Under the pieces are notes generated by a model. The model worked only from the letters and a program-made list of their open reading frames with translations, did not search any database and was not told the DNA's origin. Positions 58,201 through 64,000 of a stretch of 64,000 bases of DNA are shown one piece after another (positions within the stretch are counted from its first letter, which is position 1; each line of letters begins with the position of its first letter). A program made the position numbers and the translations under genes. The DNA is from Chloranthus sessilifolius (Eukaryota; Streptophyta; Magnoliopsida; Chloranthales; Chloranthaceae): contig CM037589.1 of the NCBI GenBank assembly GCA_021018995.1, positions 14,027,001-14,091,000 of the forward strand, in the 5' to 3' direction.

Positions 58201-59506
58201 CGCCAGATTTCAAAATAAAAATGGAACTATTTAAGCGAAAATACCATTCAAGAAAAATGAGGTGCTAAAGCTGGAAGATTAATTGAGCATGAATAATATA
58301 ATCACTAGTTTATATAATCATTTCTACCTAAAAGAATTCACAATAACAATATTACCAACATATATGGGTCAAGGATTTACCGGACTTGGGCCACTAAAAC
58401 CAGGTGAATGCCTCAGCATAATAATGCAAAGGGTTGTGAGTATTGCAGCCAAAAGAACTTTACCAAGAAAATAAGGCCTTCGTCTAGAATCTGTATAATC
58501 CATTCCTGGAAGCACGACAACCATGATTCAGGACAGTCAGATCCATAGAGATTTTGCTATTTATAATGGATGTTGATAAAGCATCTCTCAAAGTATTGTA
58601 GTTGATAAATGTATATGTGTGGCATTTAAAAAAATGTATGCTCTACATTGTGTTAGCAGTTAATAAGAAATACATATAACAATTTGTGTTTTCTTTCTGA
58701 TCAATAAAATGTGCATACAATTAAAGAAATACATCGATCCAAATTTAATGTCCAAGAGAACAGACAAAACAAACTTCTCCAAAATTGTACATTCAAAAAA
58801 TTGTATAATATGATGATAAAAAAAGCAGTTCAATGATGTGTTTATATATATTTTTACTTATCAATATATTACAACCCAAAAATTGTGATTTGTTACACAA
58901 CTTTTAACAAAAAAAATGGTCCAATCAACCATATAAACATGTTTGATTCTTACAGAACAGGGAACAAAAACATTATTGTAAGCATATAAAATCATTTGTT
59001 TAAAAATTTATAAAAAACAAGTGTTTCACATATAACCCCCTCCTCACTTATTCCATAAAATTAAACAACGTGCCTTTTTCTAATGCCCAATATTTCACAA
59101 AAATGTAAATTCGAGTTATCAAAATAAATAAGAATATCAAATAAAACAAGCCATTAGGAAGTTTAACCCTTATTTTACTCCATCAAATTGAAAAAAAAAA
59201 TCATGTTTTTCTCCACTTCATCAATAGCAAATGAAATATATATATATATATATTCATCAAAAAAACTAAAATCCCATGTATTTGACTACAAAGATCTGAT
59301 CGGTTTAATAGAACCAAAATACCATCTTTTAAGCTAAAAAAGTCCATCTGGAATAAACATTAACGAATTTGATTACTGGAAAAAAATAATAATAATAATA
59401 ATTAAAAAAAATCTCGCATTTATCAAATAACGAGACAAAACCCACCTGAAAAAGACCAAGATCTACTAGCCCTCGGCTGAGCTCTGCTCCGGCTTAAAGA
59501 TAACAT
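46297..59506 (-). CDS. UXE: UDP-arabinose (UDP-xylose) 4-epimerase, 10 exons
   Basis: Coding exons (5' to 3'): 59446-59506, 58381-58505, 58049-58162, 57812-57919, 57617-57708, 49721-49862, 49458-49552, 47742-47871, 46825-46969, 46297-46538. All junctions are GT-AG and the phases agree, giving 417 codons, the usual family length (about 419). It is a type II Golgi membrane protein: an Arg/Ser-rich cytosolic tail, then an anchor at about residues 37-51 ([15 protein letters not shown]). It is an extended SDR epimerase: the NAD site [10 protein letters not shown] is at residues 76-85, SSTCATYG near 194, and catalytic Tyr220 and Lys224 are in NPYGKAKK. It interconverts UDP-xylose and UDP-arabinopyranose, feeding arabinose into wall polysaccharides and arabinogalactan proteins. 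The closest known family is Arabidopsis MUR4/UXE1. The start was chosen because it opens a conserved [12 protein letters not shown] tail. Intron 5 is 7.75 kb and TE-filled. No disabling change was seen. Confidence 0.95.
46541..46662. repeat. Near-perfect 61-bp tandem duplication at a splice acceptor
   Basis: GCACACAGAAAAAAGAGCTT starts at 46541 and 46602, and the units match at 60 of 61 bases. On the gene strand this duplicates the pyrimidine-rich TTTTTTCTGTGTGC just before the acceptor of the last exon. Only the exon-proximal copy is followed by AG. Confidence 0.95.
47368..47430. repeat. Three 19-bp units with GTGATTAATCAC
   Basis: TTCGTGATTAATCACAAAG is repeated about three times (third unit TTTGCGATTAATCAC) in intron 8 of the epimerase gene. 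Each unit holds a 12-base palindrome. Confidence 0.85.
48887..49256 (+). mobile_element. LINE 3' fragment
   Basis: The frame reads [20 protein letters not shown] and [10 protein letters not shown], the tail of plant L1-type reverse-transcriptase proteins (family pattern WxxWxERNxRxF). It is followed by TTTAATGAATTTCTTTGTTA and ACTGATAAAAAA, typical of the LINE 3' end. It is inserted in intron 7 of the epimerase gene, antisense to it. 5'-truncated. Confidence 0.7.
49996..50998. mobile_element. hAT element with perfect 8-bp target duplication
   Basis: CATGAAAC occurs exactly at 49996-50003 and 50991-50998. Between them, 50004-50990 starts CATGGTTTAAAAACTC and ends GTTTTAAAATCATG as imperfect terminal inverted repeats, and both ends carry GAGTCGACTCGG-type blocks. 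The interior has a promoter-like stretch (TTTATATTTAAAG near 50225) and a GAAGAAAG-rich tract, then the 70-bp repeats at 50413-50758. No transposase frame is present, so the element is non-autonomous. It lies in epimerase intron 5. Confidence 0.85.
50413..50758 (+). repeat. Five tandem 65-71-bp units, each with GTAAGT
   Basis: Unit starts are near 50413, 50484, 50553, 50623 and 50693. Each has GCCCTCTCGTGCCCTAAAAT, CTGTAAGT (or a near variant), a T-run and ATAAGCCACACGATTTGAAT. The GTAAGT consensus splice donor is kept in all five units, with T-runs of varying length after it. Confidence 0.9.
51000..53010. other. Intron 5 spacer with degraded coding remnants
   Basis: Within epimerase intron 5. 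Open stretches around 52008-52226 ([20 protein letters not shown]) and 52240-52700 look like fragments of a former, probably transposon, protein in several frames. I cannot name the family. Confidence 0.3.
53016..53851 (-). repeat. 3' LTR of the short retrotransposon
   Basis: Colinear with 54894-55727 with scattered substitutions and small indels. Both LTRs contain CACATATCACATATATGTGT, a near-perfect palindrome. Confidence 0.9.
53916..54847 (-). pseudogene. Internal coding remnant of the short retrotransposon
   Basis: From an ATG at 54847, right after the primer site, the frame reads [20 protein letters not shown], then [18 protein letters not shown], a helical and charged stretch. After two in-frame stops and one frame change, later parts are [18 protein letters not shown] and [11 protein letters not shown], then [18 protein letters not shown]. 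About 300 codons in all. No zinc knuckle or enzyme motif. It may be a gag-like protein specific to the element. Function unknown. Confidence 0.5.
54872..54891 (-). promoter_or_regulatory. Initiator-tRNA primer binding site
   Basis: On the minus strand TTGGTATCAGAGC starts two to three bases after the 5' LTR end. This is the standard plant primer site for initiator tRNA-Met. Confidence 0.85.
54894..55727 (-). repeat. 5' LTR of the short retrotransposon
   Basis: Read on the minus strand it is the LTR next to the primer site. It is homologous to 53016-53851. Confidence 0.9.
55733..57616. other. Rest of epimerase intron 5
   Basis: AT-rich intron sequence with no recognised gene. 56600-57010 has TTGTAGGGCCAACCGAAGGT, with a preceding pyrimidine-rich stretch, that looks exon-like but gives no recognisable protein. 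Confidence 0.4.
58506..59445. other. Epimerase intron 1
   Basis: AT-rich intron of 940 bases between the cytosolic-tail exon and the membrane-anchor exon. No inserted element was recognised. Confidence 0.6.
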
Positions 59507-59991
59507 GTGAAATCAAACCTCTTTCAATCCAAATCCTAATCCTTCTCCTCTCGTGAATTCCCCGTCGATAACAAACAACCCCACCAATTCTACACCAGAA
59601 ATAAAAAACCCATCAAAGATCAGTCCCCAAAATTCAAGCTTTAAAATCAAAATAAAGCGCAAATTTAATAACAAAGCGCAAACTCAATGAAACCCATCAG
59701 CAGCAATCGATGACAGTATTCAATTTTCTGATGTAACATGAAAATAAAGAGCCACAAAATTTCTGAGACGTACTTGCTAAAATTAACATAGAGAGATGAG
59801 GAGGAAGAAGAAAACGTTATAAAAAATTAAAATTTGCAGATCAGAGGTACCCAAATTAAAGACCCACCCTGAAAAGAGGAACCGAATTTAAGAATCAACG
59901 AAAAAAATTAATAGACCGCAGCGGAATTTGAATTTGAAAAGAAGGTTGCATTAAATTCAAAGAGAGAAAGCCAAAATAAAACCCTAAGAGA

Positions 59992-60031
<40 letters not shown>

Positions 60032-60105
60032 CTGGAAGGAGGAGAGAGACAGTGAGAGGCTTCGGACCGAGTCGTGGTCTTCGATAGTTTGAATGAGAAA
60101 ATAAC

Positions 60106-60154
<49 letters not shown>

Positions 60155-60252
60155 AATTGTAACATAAGCTCATGACCTTCCTCAGTCCCATGTTTTTCGT
60201 ATGAAACGTCCCTCAGAATAGGGGCTTCTTTTTTCCAATAAGGTTTAGCCAT
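59507..60252 (-). promoter_or_regulatory. Probable 5' UTR and leader intron of the epimerase gene
   Basis: A good donor on the minus strand (TCCTTCCAG then GTACCC, exon end at 60032) and an acceptor (TTTCTGGTGTAG, exon start at 59589) suggest a leader intron of about 440 bases between a CT-rich first exon and the coding exon. CT repeats occur on both sides of the donor. Upstream ATGs, including one at 60252 (MAKPYWKKEAPILRDVSYEK), could act as small upstream frames if transcription begins beyond them. Transcription start not known. Confidence 0.4.
59995..60027. repeat. (GA)n microsatellite
   Basis: GA dinucleotide run, CT on the gene strand, directly beside the predicted leader donor. A second run is at 60115-60150. 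Both are at the 5' end of the epimerase transcript. Confidence 0.9.
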
Positions 60253-60384
60253 TATTTATTTGAGTTGGTATTAGTTGCCATAACCGTGCACCTAAGGCAG
60301 TGCACGGGTTAACTTTCCTATGCCAAACTGGTCAACCTACGGAATATGCAGCAATATTTCATGCACATACAAATGAGTGAAAAT

Positions 60385-60690
60385 TACGGATTTAATTAAA
60401 CCGACTCAAAATCGAAACTAATTCCCAATCAGCTCGATTTAAGTTTTGGGTGGCCGAAATTAAAAACTAATTGGATAGATTTAGAAAGTCGATCCAAAAA
60501 CAAAAAATAGTGAATAAAAAATTGAAACTGAAACAAAAACGAAACCGAATTAAACTGATTTTTTTTTATTTCGAATTAGAGTTTTTTAAATTTAACCGAA
60601 TCGAAACTGGACCATCTGTTTCTATTCAGGCTGAACTGAATCGAAAACCAAAACCCTTGGTTTTGGTTAAGTTCAGTGAAGTGCCCTTGC
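60385..60690. mobile_element. hAT-like repeat (CGGTTTTGGTT type)
   Basis: Many AAACCGAATT, AAATCGAAACT and GGTTTTGGTTAAG blocks, the signature of a common plant hAT MITE type. A related patch is at 26060-26150. Ends are not defined. Confidence 0.35.
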
Positions 60691-61322
60691 AATAACATTT
60701 TGGTTATAAATAATATTTAGTTCGATTTTCTATTTATGTCAATCTTTTGCACTAAAGATCATGGATCAAAATTTCGTCAATGCTAAAGACCTTAGACTAT
60801 GTGTGTGCAAGTAATGGCTTCTTTTTTCATAAAATTAAAAAAAAAAAAAAAAGTAGTATGACCTAAAAGTTTTTGAGAATCAATCAAATTAAGGTTGTCC
60901 GTTTGAGATTGACCCACATGGCGCTCACGGCATTCATGTCGGATGCCTGATTATGACCTTCTGGTTCGAGTACTACTTTCTATTTATTTGAGGGAGGCCT
61001 GCTTTTTTTGGGTGGGCCAAATGCTGGTACTAGTAGTCAGAATTTGACATTCCTCTATTCAATTTTGCAAGGGAAAAATCAGAAAAATTGGCAAAATCCT
61101 TGGAGTACGAGAAAAAAGAAAGGAAAAAATATAAGGGTTCGTTCTGCTCATTCTGAAACTCAGAATTTGATTAGCTACGAATCTTGCAAAATCTGACTGC
61201 ATAGTAATTCTTAGCTTTCCTGAGTATTGTTCTTGAGTTTGGTTAAACTCTGACGATTTCTGAGTTTTTCTCAGAAAATCCAAATTTTTGTGTTCTTGAG
61301 TTCTCAAATTCCTAGTTTAGAA
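60690..61322. other. Spacer, no gene recognised
   Basis: AT-rich with no conserved coding frame. Confidence 0.4.
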
Positions 61323-62214
61323 GGCCTCGTTCGAATAGATTTCTGAGCACTTTTCAAGCAATTCCTCCGCTCGGCAATGGAGCTAAGACCCACATGGAAA
61401 CCGACGATTCCTAAGTTTCAGGCAGTTTGCCATTTCCAAGCAAAAAACTCAAGAAATGCCAGAATCTAAGTGGATGGTGAGTATACTCTCTCTAAATTGC
61501 TACAACGTATAAAACCCAATATTCTGTCCTCCAACGGCTACTTCTGCTAGCCTATTGTTGGCCTTTAAATGCAGGGACTATTTTTGCCATTTAAATTAAC
61601 CAAGCAAGGGCACCTTCGCCGACTACATTAGATATAGGGCACCTACCGTGTCCCCTAAAACCTTTCCATAATAAATACGATTAATCATACCATAATAATA
61701 ATAATAATATAATTAGCTTAAAATTTTAGTTTAAAAACTTAAACATTTTCAGATGAACAACTGGGGTTTTAGTTTCAGTTGATGAAGATAGAGAAAGTAG
61801 GAAGAAGAGTACCTATTCATCCATGATCAAAGATGAATGGGGTTAAGCCTAGGGTAACAAGTAACGGGCTAACAGCTCTTCGACGCAATCAAAACCCTAA
61901 TCTGAAATGCAAGTGAAAACAGAGCTTATAAATTGCCCCAAGTTCCCCTTATTACCAAATTACCCCTTTATGTTGTGCAATGAAAGAATCTATCACCCTT
62001 TATTCATAGAATTGGACGGTTTAGATGTGCCAAGTTAATGTGGACATGTCTAGGCTCAAGTTTCTTTTGGGCTTTCAACGGGTCGGCTACCAAATCGAAG
62101 CCAAGCCTGTTGGGTTAAGTTGGGCAAAAAGCATCCAACCCAATCTTCAAGTTTGGTCGGATCGGGAATGGCTGACTAGATATTTTATGTATTATTATAA
62201 TATAAAGGATTAAA

Positions 62215-62424
62215 ATGACCAAAAATGTAATAATAAATAAAAATTTTGGGGAGGTTTTAGGAGACGCAGTAGGTGCCCTTGATTTTAAATGGGTGTATCT
62301 GTGGTTTAAAGATATGGTAGGTGCCCTTAATGGTACACATGTAGATGTAATTGTTTCGAGGATGAGAGGGGCCATCATCAGACTCGAAAGTCCTTGGAAG
62401 TGCACTATCAAGAAGCCAAAATAG
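62215..62424 (+). pseudogene. Harbinger (DDE_4) transposase fragment
   Basis: The 69-codon frame includes WFKDMVGALNGTHVDV, matching the block around the first catalytic Asp in PIF/HARBI1 transposases (family form DCIGAIDGTH). Here that Asp is Asn (codon AAT at 62329-62331), so the site cannot work. No second or third Asp/Glu block was found, and no DNA-binding partner gene. Confidence 0.55.
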
Positions 62425-62619
62425 GCTTCATGTGCCGATGGGAAAGTACTATTTTGTCGATGGGGAATATTCAAATATGTGCAGGTTTCTGAGTCTTTAT
62501 TGTGGCGTGCAATACAATCTTAAAGAATTTAATATGATAAGCAATCGGATAGTAAAATTGTAGGAATCATTTTTACATAATTACACTGACGGAAGTGTTC
62601 AATCTCTCATAGACCGTGC

Positions 62620-62870
62620 ATAGGCAAAAAATAACCTTCAAATATATACGGCACGGTATCGGACAAGGATCAAAATTTCGGCCTAAATTATCGGTTTTGA
62701 TCCCCACTGGAACGATAATTTGGGACCGAAATATCAGTTAAATTTTGCATGGGGTTGAAATTTTCGGCCGAAATTCAAATTTTCGACCGAAATTTCAGTT
62801 TCAGTCCCCTCCGAAACCAAAATGAAACCCGAAATTTTGATTTTTGATATCGGATGCTCTACCATCATTC
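62620..62870. repeat. GACCGAAATTTC-rich repeat
   Basis: Short degenerate units such as GACCGAAATTTCAG and TTTTCGGCCGAAATT recur six or more times. The TTTCGGCCGAAA unit is palindromic. No ends were found. Confidence 0.5.
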
Positions 62871-63108
62871 CTACAGTCGTACGATGCCATTTAACTAGTC
62901 CGATTATGTGCTTTTCTGAAATAATTAAAAAAACACAGGAAATTCTTCATTTCTGGAAAATGTCAGGAATCAGAGCTTTTCCGAAGCCTAAATGAACACA
63001 CCTGGGAAATATCAGGAATCTGAGTTGGCCAGAAATTTGCAGGAAACTGAGTTGTCTAGAATCTGAGCTTTTCTAAGATAAATGGGGAAATACCCGAACA
63101 AGGCCGAA

Positions 63109-64000
63109 GAGTATTTTGCCTTCAGATTTCTGAACTTAGATTTTGAGTATTCCCAAGTTTTTTCCTAGGATATTAATATGTCATTTTCACTAAGAAATCC
63201 TCAGAAAATATGAATTCTGAAAATAACTTGCAAATCAAAGAAAAGATCAAAAAAAGTTTGAAAACACTACTTTCTGAGTCAACAACTCAGACTCATGGTG
63301 TTTTTGGACTCTCGAACGAGTCCCAAGAGTATAAGAAAAAAATTCTAGAAAGACGAAAAATATGGAAGTATGAGAAAATAAATGGAAAAAATTTACGAAA
63401 ATAAAAATAATAAAAAATTATTTTATGCAAAAAATTAATTAAACTTATTTTTCCCTTTTGAAACGTAAAAATATGTTTTAAAATGCAAAAACATATTAAA
63501 GAACGGATTTTATTTGCTTTTTAAATGTTTTTGAAAAATGAGCGCTATATATTTTTTGAACGTGAAAGAAAATGAAAGAAAATATAACACAAATCAAAAG
63601 TGAGCAAGAACCTCGGCAAGAAAAACTAAACAAAGTAGAAGAAAGGGAAGTCAATGAGTCCAGCCAAAAACAAAACAAAACAAAACAAAAAAAAAGCCTA
63701 GCAATGGGAGTTATTGTGTTAATAAGACAGGGAGAGTTAGTTTAAAGTTTAAACACTTTTTAGAGAAAACATTATTTAAATTGATTTATTTTTTAATATT
63801 TGGTATCATACTGTCAATGAGAGGTTTTCCTCAATTTTGGAGGTCCTTTTCTATATATATTCAAAGATTTTATGTAACGACCCTAAAAATTTTAAACTGA
63901 ATTTATGGTATCAGATTTGTTTTGCACCAAGCATGATGTTTGTGTTCCACACCAGATCCTACCCTAGTTGAGAAAATACACTTTTTGAGTTTTCAAAAAG
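63109..64000. other. AT-rich end with a MITE scrap
   Basis: No gene. 63805-63850 has CTGTCAATGAGAGGTTTTCC and TCAATTTTGGAGG, matching one end of the MITE at 38975-39520. Confidence 0.4.

Larger units (their letters stand above)
61323..63105. mobile_element. Decayed PIF/Harbinger-type transposon (tentative)
   Basis: GGCCTCGTTCGAATAGATTT at 61323 pairs as an inverted repeat with AAATACCCGAACAAGGCC ending at 63105, the pattern of PIF/Harbinger MITE and transposon ends. A Harbinger transposase-like segment lies between. GAA flanks both ends (61320-61322, 63106-63108), three bases as expected, although the usual site is TAA or TTA. Ends need confirmation. Confidence 0.4.

Noticed and set aside
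59895-60252. Two overlapping reverse frames with long Ser-Leu runs
   Set aside because: The Ser-Leu runs are translated GA microsatellites in the epimerase leader; only a short upstream frame may be real.

Overview
The window is nuclear DNA from a flowering plant. The evidence is a ten-exon gene with long GT-AG introns, plant-specific families (a Golgi UDP-sugar epimerase, proline-rich wall proteins, a DYW-type PPR remnant), pieces of plastid genes inserted in nuclear DNA, and abundant plant LTR retrotransposons and MITEs. The species cannot be fixed from the sequence. The DNA is AT-rich and gene-poor.

Layout. 1-12.7 kb is repeats only: a reverse-strand LTR carrying arrays of a palindrome, two related LTR-like copies ending in GGGTCGTGACA (about 2.64-4.64 and 7.38-8.90 kb), and a cluster of fold-back MITEs. 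12.7-26.0 kb is a stack of nested elements: a third copy of that LTR family is split by a 10.3-kb Tat/Ogre-like Ty3 retrotransposon (13023-23333), which itself carries a solo LTR with a perfect 5-bp target duplication (16468-17491). 26.4-28.0 and 41.5-42.6 kb are a duplicated pair of small secreted proline-rich protein genes. The first copy has a hAT MITE in its 3' flank; the second keeps the empty site. Between them lie an orphan exon, plastid atpB and ndhJ fragments, a decayed ISWI chromatin-remodelling gene and several MITEs, one inserted in another. 43.8-44.2 kb is the C-terminal DYW domain of a PPR protein.

46.3-59.5 kb (minus strand) holds the one large intact gene: a UDP-arabinose/UDP-xylose 4-epimerase of the MUR4/UXE family, reconstructed as 10 exons and 417 codons with all phases matching. 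Its 7.75-kb fifth intron contains a hAT element with a perfect 8-bp target duplication (50004-50990) and a short LTR retrotransposon with a perfect 5-bp one (53016-55727). Intron 7 has a LINE tail. 60-64 kb holds GA microsatellites at the gene's 5' end, a PIF/Harbinger remnant with a mutated catalytic Asp, and low-complexity repeats.

The epimerase supplies UDP-arabinopyranose for wall polysaccharides and the proline-rich proteins are predicted wall proteins. Both point to the cell wall, but nothing shows they are functionally linked. I found no new multi-gene system. The most unusual observations are an acidic reading frame kept in three divergent LTR copies (with an in-frame indel), palindrome arrays in two unrelated LTRs, and a hAT element carrying five tandem units that each contain a consensus splice donor.
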